A stretch of DNA of 64,000 nt from Maricaulis virginensis (GTDB lineage Bacteria; Pseudomonadota; Alphaproteobacteria; Caulobacterales; Maricaulaceae): assembly GCF_027922185.1 (NCBI RefSeq), contig NZ_BSFE01000002.1, positions 124,001 through 188,000 of the forward strand, in the 5' to 3' direction. Positions 44,070 to 52,733 of this stretch are shown piece by piece (the first letter of the stretch is position 1; every line of letters begins with the position of its first letter). Made by a program: the position numbers and the translations under genes. The notes under the pieces were generated by a model. That model was not told the DNA's origin. It saw nothing but the letters and a program-made list of their open reading frames with translations, and ran no database searches.

Positions 44070-45119
44070 ACCGCTCAGCGCATCGCGACGGAAAGCCGTC
44101 GGTGTCGTGCCGGTTTCGGCGCGGAAGGCCCGGTTGAAGGGCGCGATCGAGCCATAGCCCAGGTCCAGCGCGATGGTGAGGACCTGGTCATGGGCGCGGT
44201 CCGGGTCGGCGAGCAGCCGCTTGGCCTCTTCCAGCCGGTGGGCGTTGAGGAAGGCGGAGAAATTCCGGTAGCCCAGCCCCTGGTTGATGATCCGCCGCAG
44301 CCGGTGCTCGCGCGTGCCCAGATGCTCGGCCAGCGAGCCGACGGTGAGACCGGGTTCGCGATAGAGTCCTTCGGCCATGGCGGCTTCCAGCCGGCGGGCG
44401 AGGGGGCGGTTCTCCGGTGACAGCTCCCGGCCGCGCGCGCCGGTGCCGCGGCGGCGCCTGTCCCGGGCGCCGAACAGGTCGGTGGGCGTGGCAACCAGCC
44501 AGCCGGTAAATCCCATGGCTAGGATGAAGAGCGTGAAGCCGTGGGCGGGGAAGACCCAGTCGGGAAAGCTGGAACGGGCATAGCGCAGTTCCAGGGCGGA
44601 TATGGCAATGCCCAGGAGGGCGACCAGGATCGCGAAGGCGATGCGGAATTTGCGCCGGGGCTCGATCAGGTCGTCGCCCCAGTCGCGCAGGGCCAGGATG
44701 GCGGCGTGCCCCATCATCGAGATGTTGATGATCTGCCAGCCGCTGGCGGAGATCATCGCGAACACGCTGTCGCCGGGCGACAGGAAATTGCCCGCCGCAC
44801 ACAGCACAACCGCCAGCATGGGCAGCAGGCGCCACATCCGCCAGCGGAAGCCGGTATCGAACAGGGCTGTGGTGAACCACCAGAAGAACACGCCGGTGGG
44901 CACGGCGAACACGTTCAGCACCGGATCGAAGGGGCCGAGAACGGCGGCGATCGTGTTGGACGACAGGAGCGCGTAGCAAGCCACGCCGGTGGCGAACAGG
45001 ATGCCGAGACGGGCCGCCAGGCTGTGCCGGGCATCACGCAGGAAGAGAAGGCCGAGCATCACGGCGAGAGCGAAGGTCCCGCCGCGCGCCAGGATATCAA
45101 GAATCTCGATCGTGCTCAT
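44067..45119 (-). CDS. Membrane-bound AraC-family regulator
   Basis: 350 residues from ATG 45119. The N-terminal half (about 1-230) has about seven hydrophobic helices, and the C-terminal 100 residues form an AraC helix-turn-helix pair (LTVGSLAEHLGTREHRLRRI, then IALDLGYGSIAPFNRAFRAE). The layout suggests a membrane sensor wired to DNA binding. Its start region overlaps the 3' end of the upstream UrcA-like gene by 23 bases. The ligand and targets are unknown. Confidence 0.85.
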   Translation of the reverse strand: MSTIEILDILARGGTFALAVMLGLLFLRDARHSLAARLGILFATGVACYALLSSNTIAAVLGPFDPVLNVFAVPTGVFFWWFTTALFDTGFRWRMWRLLPMLAVVLCAAGNFLSPGDSVFAMISASGWQIINISMMGHAAILALRDWGDDLIEPRRKFRIAFAILVALLGIAISALELRYARSSFPDWVFPAHGFTLFILAMGFTGWLVATPTDLFGARDRRRRGTGARGRELSPENRPLARRLEAAMAEGLYREPGLTVGSLAEHLGTREHRLRRIINQGLGYRNFSAFLNAHRLEEAKRLLADPDRAHDQVLTIALDLGYGSIAPFNRAFRAETGTTPTAFRRDALSG

Positions 45120-45432
45120 CCCGTGCTGGTCCGGTCTGCTGTGCAATCCGGTAGCGGTTATCGCAGCTTGCATGCGTTGCGGGAAGCGCGGCGCCCGCAT
45201 GCAGGGCCTGGAGACAGCGGTCGCCGGACGCTTCGACGGCGCGGTCGAGTGTATCGCGGACGCAGGAGCGCACACCGCGCGCGGCCATGGCACCGTGGCG
45301 ATTTTCGTGCCGGCACGCGGTCAGCACACGCTGGTGCAGCCGGTCCAGCCGGTCCTGGGTCGTGTCGGTCTGGGGTGCTGCGGGGGAGAGCAGCAAGGTG
45401 GCGGCAAAAAGGGCGCCGGGGAGAAAAGCCAT
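45097..45432 (-). CDS. UrcA-like small periplasmic protein
   Basis: 111 residues with a signal peptide (MAFLPGALFAATLLLSPAAP). The mature part has the UrcA pattern: RLDRLHQRVLTACRHENRH, then RSCVRDTLDRAVEASGD. UrcA-family proteins are short exported proteins with conserved Cys and unclear function. It overlaps the AraC gene that follows and is probably cotranscribed with it. Confidence 0.65.
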   Translation of the reverse strand: MAFLPGALFAATLLLSPAAPQTDTTQDRLDRLHQRVLTACRHENRHGAMAARGVRSCVRDTLDRAVEASGDRCLQALHAGAALPATHASCDNRYRIAQQTGPARDEHDRDS

Positions 45433-45545
45433 ATCGACCTCCGTGGTTGGCAGGCCGATGCATGACAGCGCCGGGGGCGCGGCGTCTGCGCGTTTTCGAA
45501 ATCACGCAGCCTATTTCATCCGCGCGACAGGTCTTTCAACCCGGA

Positions 45546-47174
45546 TCAGGCTGCGGCGCTGGTCTGCCGTTTCGCCGGATCGCCGAGACAGGCATCGATG
45601 GCGCCGAAGAACTCGGCCTGGTTGATCGGCTTGGTGACGACATCATTCATGCCCGCTTCGCGGCAGCGCGTCCGGGCGCTCGACAGGGCGTTTGCGGTCA
45701 GGGCGACAATCGGAACCTGGCCGGCCGGCCCGGGCAGGGCGCGGATGGCGGCGGTTGCCTGCAGGCCGTCCATCACCGGCATCTCCATATCCATCAGCAC
45801 GAGATCGTAGTGTTGCGCCTGGACCGCCTCGAGTGCGGCAGCGCCGTTTTCCACGAAGTCGGCCTCATAGCCGCGCAGGTTCAGGAAGCCCCTGGCGACG
45901 GCCCGGTTCACGGCAATGTCCTCGGCGACGAGAATACGGACACCGCCCGCAGGCAGGGCGGCCTGGACGGGCTCCGGCGTCCCGGCGGCGGGTGCCGGCT
46001 CGGCAATATCGCGCTTCAGGGGCACTTCGAACCAGAAAGTCGAGCCCTGGCCGGCCGTGGTGCGGAAACCGATCGTGCCGCCCATCAGCTCGACGAGGCG
46101 CTTGCAGATCGTCAGCCCGAGCCCGGTCCCGCCATGGGCGCGCGTGGTCTCGGCATCGGCCTGGGTGAAAGCGGAGAAGAGTTTCGTCTGCGCAGCCTCG
46201 GGCACGCCGCAGCCCGTGTCTCGCACCTCGACCCGCATGACATGACGGCGGCGGCCGATGGCGTGAAAGCCCATTTCCACATCGACCGAACCGGTCTCGG
46301 TGAACTTGATCGCATTGCTGACCAGGTTGAACAGGACCTGTTTCAGCCGCACCGGATCGCCCTCGAAGCGGTCGTCCTTGCCAGCCTGCACCTCGATGGA
46401 GAAGCCGATCGCCTTTTCCCGCGCGCGGGCCTGCCAGAGCGTGCGGGCGTCGGCGGCCATGCGGTGGGGATCGAAGACCTGGATGTCGAGGTCCATCTTG
46501 CCGGCCTCGATCTTCGAGAGGTCGAGGACATCGTTCAGCAGGCGCAGGAGAATCTGGCCGCTGTCATTGATCACGCGCACGAATTCGGTCTGTTCGTCGT
46601 TCAGCTCGGTCGACATCAGCAATTGCGCGACGCCGAGCACACCGTTCAGCGGCGTGCGGATCTCGTGGCTCATCGTGGCCAGGAATTCCGATTTGGCCTT
46701 CGACGCCGCCAGAGCCTCGATGCGCGCATGACCCAGCTGTTCGGCGAGGGCGGAGAGCTTGTGGCTGCGCTCGGCGCTTTCCCGCGAGGTCTCGCGGAAC
46801 AGGTCCAGCGCGGTCCCGACACCGCAATAGTCGCCATTGCGGGTGATCAGGAAGCCTTCCATCAGGGCTGACGGCCGGTCCCGTACGATCAGCATGTTCA
46901 GCTCGGCGATCGGCGTCGACGCCTCGACCAGCAGCGGATCCTTGTTCATCAGGAAGGTGACCGGGCGTTTGGAAAACAGTGCGCGGCCGTGCCGGTCGGC
47001 CATTTTCACGAAGAAGCGGTCGCGCGACACCATGCCCACAGGCTGGCCGTCCTGCACCACGGCAACGACCAGCAGGTCCTTGTCGTCGGAGAACAGGTCG
47101 TAGACGAACTCACCCGAAGTGTCCGGCGAAACCACCGGCGCATCTGTCATCACATCGCGAACAAGGCGGCTCAT
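45546..47174 (-). CDS. Hybrid sensor histidine kinase with N-terminal CBS domains
   Basis: 542 residues from ATG 47174. Residues about 1-125 form a CBS pair (VRDVMTDAPVVSPDTSGEFV and GFLITRNGDYCGVGTALDLF). HisKA has MSHEIRTPLNG with His170, followed by HATPase (DTGCGVPE and GTGLGL), and a receiver ends the protein with Asp462 (LVLMDMEMPVMDG). No membrane segment is seen, so it senses a cytoplasmic ligand, likely a nucleotide. It is not beside a dedicated response regulator. Confidence 0.93.
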   Translation of the reverse strand: MSRLVRDVMTDAPVVSPDTSGEFVYDLFSDDKDLLVVAVVQDGQPVGMVSRDRFFVKMADRHGRALFSKRPVTFLMNKDPLLVEASTPIAELNMLIVRDRPSALMEGFLITRNGDYCGVGTALDLFRETSRESAERSHKLSALAEQLGHARIEALAASKAKSEFLATMSHEIRTPLNGVLGVAQLLMSTELNDEQTEFVRVINDSGQILLRLLNDVLDLSKIEAGKMDLDIQVFDPHRMAADARTLWQARAREKAIGFSIEVQAGKDDRFEGDPVRLKQVLFNLVSNAIKFTETGSVDVEMGFHAIGRRRHVMRVEVRDTGCGVPEAAQTKLFSAFTQADAETTRAHGGTGLGLTICKRLVELMGGTIGFRTTAGQGSTFWFEVPLKRDIAEPAPAAGTPEPVQAALPAGGVRILVAEDIAVNRAVARGFLNLRGYEADFVENGAAALEAVQAQHYDLVLMDMEMPVMDGLQATAAIRALPGPAGQVPIVALTANALSSARTRCREAGMNDVVTKPINQAEFFGAIDACLGDPAKRQTSAAA

Positions 47175-47268
47175 CCCGTTTCCCCCTGAAATCTGCGGGG
47201 GAGATTGTCCGGGCCTGCTTTCCAAGGCTTAAACGCCTGAACGGTTTCATGGAAACTTCACCGAAACG

Positions 47269-47598
47269 TCACGAAGACGGGCGCGTTTCCCGATCGATCC
47301 AGTCGAGAAAACCGGCCGCACTTCCGGCCGTGTCAACCGGCAGGGAGAGCACGCACGGTTCGTCATGGGGATGCAGCGCGACGATGCGCTCGCACAGGGC
47401 GGGCGCCAGATCGGTCCGCGTTTTCAGGACCATGATGGCCTCCTGCGCGGTCTCCACCTTGCCCTGCCAGCGATAGACGCTGATCATGCCGCGGAACACG
47501 TTTGCGCAGGCGCACAGCTTCTCCTCGATCAGCTGTTTTGCGGCCGCCTCGGCGCTGTCGGGATCGGGCCAGGTTGTGTAGGTCCAGCTATGGCTCAT
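47269..47598 (-). CDS. cutA: CutA1-like divalent-cation tolerance protein
   Basis: 109 residues from ATG 47598, preferred over 47604 because GAGG lies 7 bases upstream. The core (KQLIEEKLCACANVFRGMIS, VYRWQGKVETAQEAIMVLKT) is typical CutA1, which forms a trimer of PII-like fold. The exact role in metal tolerance is unsettled in the literature. It is divergent from queC with 35 bases between. Confidence 0.92.
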   Translation of the reverse strand: MSHSWTYTTWPDPDSAEAAAKQLIEEKLCACANVFRGMISVYRWQGKVETAQEAIMVLKTRTDLAPALCERIVALHPHDEPCVLSLPVDTAGSAAGFLDWIDRETRPSS

Positions 47599-47633
47599 GG
47601 TCATCCTCGCTGTCTTCATTATATAAGCCGCGC

Positions 47634-48347
47634 ATGACGAACCCAATGCCCGCCCCCACGGCCCTGGTCCTCTTCTCCGGCGGCCAGGATTCCGCGACCA
47701 GCCTTGCCTGGGCACTCGACCGGTATGACCGGGTCGAGACGGTCGGTTTCGATTATGGCCAGCGTCACGCCGTCGAGATGAGCGCGCGGCAGGATGTGCG
47801 CAAGGGGATGCAGGCCCTGCCTGGCGGCGACCGGCTGGGCGAGGACTTTGTCATCGACCTCACCGGCTATGGCGCCATTGCGGAAAGCGCACTCACCGCC
47901 GAGCGCGAGATCGAGATGCAGGCCAACGGTCTGCCCTCCACCTTCGTGCCGGGCCGCAATCTGGTCTTCCTCACGGTGGCGTCGGCCCTGGCCTATCGCC
48001 GCGGGCACGGCGTGCTCGTCGGCGGCATGTGCGAGACCGACTATTCCGGCTATCCGGACTGCCGTCGCGCCACCATCGACGCAACCCAGCAGGCGCTGAC
48101 ACTGGGCCTGGACGTGCCGATGCGTGTCGAAACGCCGCTGATGCATCTGGACAAGGGCCAGACCTGGGCGCTGGCGGCCGAGCTGGGCGGTGCGGACCTG
48201 GTCGAGCTGATCCGCGTCCGGTCCCATACCTGTTATCGCGGCGAGCGCGGTGCGCTGCACGACTGGGGCCATGGCTGCGGCACCTGTCCGGCGTGCGAAC
48301 TGCGCGCTGCAGGATGGCAGGCCTGGCAGGAGGCGCGGACGGCATGA
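47634..48347 (+). CDS. queC: 7-cyano-7-deazaguanine synthase QueC
   Basis: 237 residues from ATG 47634 (ATG 47646 is an alternative). The N-terminal SGGQDSAT motif is the ATP-pyrophosphatase loop, and the C-terminal CGTCPACELR with the upstream Cys (HTCYRGERG) binds zinc. The enzyme makes preQ0 for queuosine. TATATA at 47620-47625 lies close to the ATG and no ribosome site is visible, so the mRNA may be leaderless. It overlaps queE by 4 bases. Confidence 0.96.
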   Translation: MTNPMPAPTALVLFSGGQDSATSLAWALDRYDRVETVGFDYGQRHAVEMSARQDVRKGMQALPGGDRLGEDFVIDLTGYGAIAESALTAEREIEMQANGLPSTFVPGRNLVFLTVASALAYRRGHGVLVGGMCETDYSGYPDCRRATIDATQQALTLGLDVPMRVETPLMHLDKGQTWALAAELGGADLVELIRVRSHTCYRGERGALHDWGHGCGTCPACELRAAGWQAWQEARTA

Positions 48348-48973
48348 GCTATTCGGTCAAGGAAACCTTCCTGACGGTGCAGGGCGAGGGCGCCCAGGCC
48401 GGGCGTCCGGCGGTCTTCCTGCGCTTTGCCGGCTGCAATCTGTGGAGTGGCCGGGAGCAGGACCGGGCCAGGGCGGTCTGCAATTTCTGCGACACGGATT
48501 TCGTCGGCATGGACGGTCCGGGCGGCGGACGCTTTGCGACGCCGCAGGATGTCGCCGGTCACGTTCGCGGCTTCTGGCCGGGCGGCGGCAAGCCGCTGGT
48601 CGTGTGCACGGGCGGCGAACCCCTGCTGCAGCTCGACGCGCCGCTGATCGAGGCATTGCACGCGGCCGGGTTCGAGATTGCCGTGGAGACCAATGGCACG
48701 TTGCCGGCGCCCGAAGGGATCGACTGGATCACCGTCAGTCCGAAGGGCACCGCTCAGGTCGTCCAGCGTTCCGGCCACGAGCTCAAACTCGTCTATCCGC
48801 AGCCCGGCCTCGATCCGGCAGCGTTCACGGCCTGGGACTTCCGGCGCTTCTCCCTGCAGCCGATGGATGGCGCACACATGATGCAGAATGCCCAGGCCGC
48901 ATTCGAATACTGCCTGGCGCATCCGCAATGGTCCTTGAGCCTGCAGACCCATAAATGGATCGGCGCGCCCTGA
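48344..48973 (+). CDS. queE: 7-carboxy-7-deazaguanine synthase QueE
   Basis: 209 residues from ATG 48344, overlapping the queC stop (ATGA). The radical-SAM cysteines are Cys31, Cys46 and Cys49, with a 14-residue gap between the first two as in the E. coli-type enzyme. The GGEP motif (VCTGGEPLLQ) binds S-adenosylmethionine. QueE converts carboxytetrahydropterin to CDG, upstream of QueC in queuosine synthesis. Confidence 0.95.
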   Translation: MSYSVKETFLTVQGEGAQAGRPAVFLRFAGCNLWSGREQDRARAVCNFCDTDFVGMDGPGGGRFATPQDVAGHVRGFWPGGGKPLVVCTGGEPLLQLDAPLIEALHAAGFEIAVETNGTLPAPEGIDWITVSPKGTAQVVQRSGHELKLVYPQPGLDPAAFTAWDFRRFSLQPMDGAHMMQNAQAAFEYCLAHPQWSLSLQTHKWIGAP

Positions 48974-48991
48974 GTGACATTGTCGCCGCCG

Positions 48992-49095
48992 GAGCATTTT
49001 CAGCAAAAGTGGGAACCGGTTTTGCGGTTCGAAAATGCGACCACTCAAAAACTAGAGCAATTTCATCGACATCAATTGCGATGCAATTGCTCTAG
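48992..49095. repeat. Dispersed intergenic repeat, copy 3 (inverted) with hairpin
   Basis: The unit at 48992-49042 is an inverted copy of the repeats at 43956-44069. It is followed by an 11-base inverted repeat CTAGAGCAATT (49052-49062) with AATTGCTCTAG (49085-49095). Together they form the same element type seen at 43906-44069. Confidence 0.9.
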
Positions 49096-49658
49096 CGGCT
49101 TTCCGACAGGCGCCGGGGCATCGGGGCTTCGCCAAGGCTATCGGTCAGCTCCCGCGCAAACAGGCTGAAGGCCAGGCGGGTATCGCTCCAGATGCCGGTG
49201 TCGTGGCCTGTCGGCTCGGTATTGTACCAGCGGAAGGAATACTGCCCGATCGCCCGTCCGTCCGCTCCGACAAGTTCGGCCGTCAGCTCGGCGCCGCCGG
49301 AGGCCTCACTGGTATAGTGTGCGGTATCCATCTCCTGGATCTGCGACAGGGTCGGCCGGCTGGGGACGACATCGATCAGGGTGACATTGAGCACCGTCTC
49401 GTGCGCCGAGACACCATGCCAGTCGGCGGCGACCAGGGTGTTCTGCAGAACGTCGCGCAGATAGCCGGTCAACCGTCCCAGCTCGGCTTCGCCGAGAAGC
49501 TCGGCCTTTTCGCGCAGCCCTGGAGCGACGTCGATCCGGCCGATTTCGATCGAACCGGTCGCCTCGCTGCGATAGCTGGACTGAAAGCCGCTTGTCTGGG
49601 CTGCCGCCGGCACAGTCCCGATGAACGCACCTACAAGGACTAAAGCGAGCACACGCAT
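49092..49658 (-). CDS. Periplasmic protein, paralogue of the gene at 49812
   Basis: 188 residues from ATG 49658, with GGAGAG upstream. A signal peptide (MRVLALVLVGAFIGTVPAAA) leads to a mature domain with the pattern LNVTLIDVVPSRPTLSQIQE and a late FRWYNTEPTGHDTGIWSDT. The same patterns occur in the next gene (LEVTILDATPNRPTMEQMAA and YSWRSHNIQDVVGYSRW), so they are tandem paralogues. Function unknown; the arrangement suggests a secreted binding domain. Confidence 0.75.
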   Translation of the reverse strand: MRVLALVLVGAFIGTVPAAAQTSGFQSSYRSEATGSIEIGRIDVAPGLREKAELLGEAELGRLTGYLRDVLQNTLVAADWHGVSAHETVLNVTLIDVVPSRPTLSQIQEMDTAHYTSEASGGAELTAELVGADGRAIGQYSFRWYNTEPTGHDTGIWSDTRLAFSLFARELTDSLGEAPMPRRLSESR

Positions 49659-49757
49659 CGTGTCTCTCCTCGCATCAGGTCCCCCTTGTGGCAGAGAGAC
49701 TAGCACGGGGCGCGGCGTGTGCGTGAGCGAAGGGTGTTGTGCGGTCGCGAACGAAAA

Positions 49758-49784
49758 CGGGGCGCACCCGCCGGATGCGCCCCG
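49758..49784 (-). terminator. Intrinsic terminator after the second paralogue
   Basis: A 9-bp stem (CGGGGCGCA with TGCGCCCCG) with a 9-base loop is followed on the minus strand by TTTT. It lies between the two paralogous genes, so the two are separately transcribed or partly uncoupled. Confidence 0.75.
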
Positions 49785-49811
49785 CTTGTTCGCTGAAGCC
49801 TGGCCCCGGGA

Positions 49812-50312
49812 TCAGGAGCCGGAACCGTTCCGTTCGCTCAGGCTCTCGCCGATATCGCTGGCAAACCGGTCCATCGCGCGGCGTGCATCGGTCCAGCGGG
49901 AATAGCCCACGACATCCTGGATGTTATGCGAGCGCCAGGAATAGCTGAACGTCTCCAGCTCGGCGCCGCTGGCGTCGAGAAGGCGGGCCTCAAGGCTTGC
50001 CCCGCCGATGCTGATGGATGAATGGTGCAGGCTGCGGGCGGCCATCTGTTCCATGGTCGGCCGGTTGGGCGTGGCGTCGAGAATGGTGACTTCCAGGCGA
50101 AGCCCGTTCTCGCCGAGCATGCCGGACAGTTCGCGCTCGAGATCCTCACGCATCTCGTTGGCCAGATAGTCCAGCTCGCGCTGGCCGTATTCGTCGGCCT
50201 TCTCGGTCAGCTCCGGTCCGAAGCCGATCGGGGAAATGGAAACGGGATCCTGTGCCAGTGCCGGAACCGCCAGGGCTCCGATCGCCAGCAGCGCGGTCAT
50301 GGTACGTCTCAT
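49812..50312 (-). CDS. Periplasmic protein, paralogue of the gene at 49092
   Basis: 166 residues from ATG 50312, set by AGGAGG nearby. A signal peptide (cleavage after ALAQ) is followed by a mature domain with LEVTILDATPNRPTMEQMAA and a C-terminal RFASDIGESLSE. It shares its layout with the downstream gene. No family with a function is recognised. Confidence 0.78.
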   Translation of the reverse strand: MRRTMTALLAIGALAVPALAQDPVSISPIGFGPELTEKADEYGQRELDYLANEMREDLERELSGMLGENGLRLEVTILDATPNRPTMEQMAARSLHHSSISIGGASLEARLLDASGAELETFSYSWRSHNIQDVVGYSRWTDARRAMDRFASDIGESLSERNGSGS

Positions 50313-50411
50313 TGTGCGCCTCCTAACAAAGTTGGCAACGAGTCCCTCGCAACCAGACTAACACATAGGAATTGCCGATGAAAATGAAACCGCGGACAGA
50401 CGGGGAGGCGC

Positions 50412-50603
50412 TCAGTCCTCGTCCCCGTCGTCATCGTCGTCTCCGGGGGTGACAACGTCGATCGCGGCACCGCCTACCGCGCCGGCGGCACCGACCGCAG
50501 CGCCGACCGTGCCGACGGCGACATCGGTTGCGGCAATGACCAGGCATCCCGACAGGAGCGGGCTGAGGAAAAGCATGGCGAGCAGGATGCGGATGCGGCG
50601 CAT
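50412..50603 (-). CDS. Small glycine-zipper lipoprotein
   Basis: 63 residues from ATG 50603 (GGAGA upstream). The lipobox LSGC gives lipidation at Cys20. The middle is a glycine/alanine zipper (AVGTVGAAVGAAGAVGGAA) and the end is acidic (GDDDDDGDED). It is probably a membrane-associated envelope protein with unknown role. Confidence 0.7.
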   Translation of the reverse strand: MRRIRILLAMLFLSPLLSGCLVIAATDVAVGTVGAAVGAAGAVGGAAIDVVTPGDDDDDGDED

Positions 50604-50672
50604 GGATCGGTCTCCGGTTGAACGCCTCCCTCGTCGCACTGACAGGGTTTCCACAAGATGAAGACGTTGGTC

Positions 50673-52733
50673 TTAGCGTCCCTCGCGCCACCAGCCCAGG
50701 CCCAGGAAAGCCGCCAGCAGCAGGACCGCCAGCAAGCCCGGCAGAAGCGGTGTGCGGGTCGAGGCCTCGACCACATAGCGCTCGTTCCGGGTCAGGCCCA
50801 GCCAGGTCCGTCCGGCCTGATCGGCGCCCGCCCGCGTGCGGCGCAGGGCCGGCAGGTCCGCGTCGGCGCCGTCGCCAACCGGATACCAGCCGCCGCCGGT
50901 TGCCTCGACGAAGGGATCGAGCGCATCGCCGGTGGGACGCAGGTCGGCATATTCCACCGGATTGATCGGTCCCAGCGCGGCCACCGTCGTCAGATCGCCA
51001 GAGCGCAGCCGCACCAGTCCGGAACCTTCCGCCGGCATGACCGCGGCAAAGCGGCCGTCCTCGGTGCGGCCCATCGCGACCGTTTCCTCGCGGCCGTCCG
51101 GCCAGGTGATTTCCAGCGGCGGGGCGTCGTCGGCCAGGGTGACCCGGTCGACATGCAGCTCACCCTCGGTGGCGTAGGCGGTGAGGCGTTCCTCGTCGAG
51201 CTCGGGTTCGCGCATCAGCCAGTGGGCGACGCGGCGGAACATTTCCGCATAGGGACCGCCGCCCTCGAAGCCGCGCGCCCACAGCCAGGTCTGGTCGCTC
51301 ATCACGATGGCGGCCCGGCCTTCGCCGGAACGCTGCAGTACCAGAAGCGGATGCCCGTCCGGCGTCTCCAGCAGCGTGTCGCCGCCCAGCGCCGTGCCGT
51401 GGATGTGACGCAGCCAGCGGCCCCATTGCGGGATCTCGCCGCCGCCGGCCAGGCCGGCCGTCACGGGATGCCGCAGGCCGGTCTCCGTCGTTTCGGGGGT
51501 AAAGCCGCCATCGGTGATATAGCCCGTCGGACGCACCGGCAGGACCGCGGCCAGCGGCGTGCGGTAAAGGCTCGGCGCCCCGGCAAACGGCGGCCCGGCC
51601 GTCACCAGCAGTGCACCGCCATTGTCCACATAGCGGGCGATATAGTCGAAATAGAGCGGCGGCATGATATTGCGCCGGCGATAGCGGTCGAAGATCACCA
51701 GGTCGAATTCTTCCAGGCGCTCCACGAACAATTCCTGCACCGGAAAGCCGATCAGGGCCAGCTCGTCCACCGGGGTGGAGTCGCGCCGGTCTGGCGGCCG
51801 CAGGATGGTGAAGTGGACGAGGTCGACCGAGGGGTCGGACTTCAGAAGGTCACGCCAGGCGCGCGCACCATTGTGCGGCTCGCCGGTGACCAGAAGCACG
51901 CGCAGCCGGTCGCGCACACCGTTCACCGACACGGCGGCCCGATTGTTGATCAGGGAGAGTTCTTCCGGTCCCGCCTCGACTTCGGCCTCGATGACATTCT
52001 GGCCGCGGCGTTCGACGGGGACTTCGACGCGGGTCGAGCGGCCGATCGGGATGGTGAAGCGCTGGGGCTCGCCGCCTTCGAAGCGGAAATCCACCGCGGC
52101 AGTGCCCTGCATCGCATCGTCCTCGACGCGGATCATGAATTGTACCGTCTGGCCGACAATGCCGTAGCGCGGGGCTTCCTCGATCACGAGGCGGCGGTCG
52201 CCGGCCTCGCGGTCGCCGGGCATGACGTGATGGATCGGCGCATCGACATTGATCGCGTCCAGGCTGGCCGGCGCGTCATGCACCTGGCCGTCAGTGACCA
52301 GGACCACGCCGGCGATACGGTCCGGCGGTGCGCTGGCGAGGGCGGCATTGACGCCGTCGAACAGCATGGTGCCGTCGGCGCTTTCGCCGGCTTCCACCTC
52401 GACCAGATCGAGCAGGGGATCGGTCTCGGCCTCGCGGCGCAGCGCCTCGGCCATGGCGTTGGCGGCGTCATTGCGGCCGCCGATATCCATGCTGGACGAG
52501 GTATCGGTCACCAGGATGGCGACATCGGCCAGCGGGTCGCGCTCCTCCTCGACCAGCGAGGGATTGGCCAGCACCAGGGCGATGCCCAGAATGGCGAGCG
52601 TGCGCCAGATCCAGCCGGACAGGCGCATCACACCGCCGGCCAGTGTGGCGATCAGGGCGAGCCCGGTGAGGGCCGCGATCACGCTCCAGGGCAGGAGCGG
52701 AGCAAAGTCGAGCGCAGTGACGGTCGCGTTCAT
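50673..52733 (-). CDS. VWA domain / glutamine amidotransferase-like membrane protein
   Basis: 686 residues. Two N-terminal helices are followed by a VWA domain with the MIDAS motif DTSSS (residues 77-81), a central beta-rich region, a glutamine amidotransferase-like domain (FDLVIFDRYRRRNIMPPLYF, DYIARYVDNGGALLVTAGP) and one C-terminal helix. It is the last gene of the MoxR operon. It overlaps the previous gene by 4 bases. It may act as a chaperone or scaffold in the envelope. Confidence 0.85.
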   Translation of the reverse strand: MNATVTALDFAPLLPWSVIAALTGLALIATLAGGVMRLSGWIWRTLAILGIALVLANPSLVEEERDPLADVAILVTDTSSSMDIGGRNDAANAMAEALRREAETDPLLDLVEVEAGESADGTMLFDGVNAALASAPPDRIAGVVLVTDGQVHDAPASLDAINVDAPIHHVMPGDREAGDRRLVIEEAPRYGIVGQTVQFMIRVEDDAMQGTAAVDFRFEGGEPQRFTIPIGRSTRVEVPVERRGQNVIEAEVEAGPEELSLINNRAAVSVNGVRDRLRVLLVTGEPHNGARAWRDLLKSDPSVDLVHFTILRPPDRRDSTPVDELALIGFPVQELFVERLEEFDLVIFDRYRRRNIMPPLYFDYIARYVDNGGALLVTAGPPFAGAPSLYRTPLAAVLPVRPTGYITDGGFTPETTETGLRHPVTAGLAGGGEIPQWGRWLRHIHGTALGGDTLLETPDGHPLLVLQRSGEGRAAIVMSDQTWLWARGFEGGGPYAEMFRRVAHWLMREPELDEERLTAYATEGELHVDRVTLADDAPPLEITWPDGREETVAMGRTEDGRFAAVMPAEGSGLVRLRSGDLTTVAALGPINPVEYADLRPTGDALDPFVEATGGGWYPVGDGADADLPALRRTRAGADQAGRTWLGLTRNERYVVEASTRTPLLPGLLAVLLLAAFLGLGWWREGR

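Noticed and set aside
47226..47268. Possible promoter or small RNA between the kinase and cutA
   Set aside because: Only 43 bases separate the genes, and no motif is clear.
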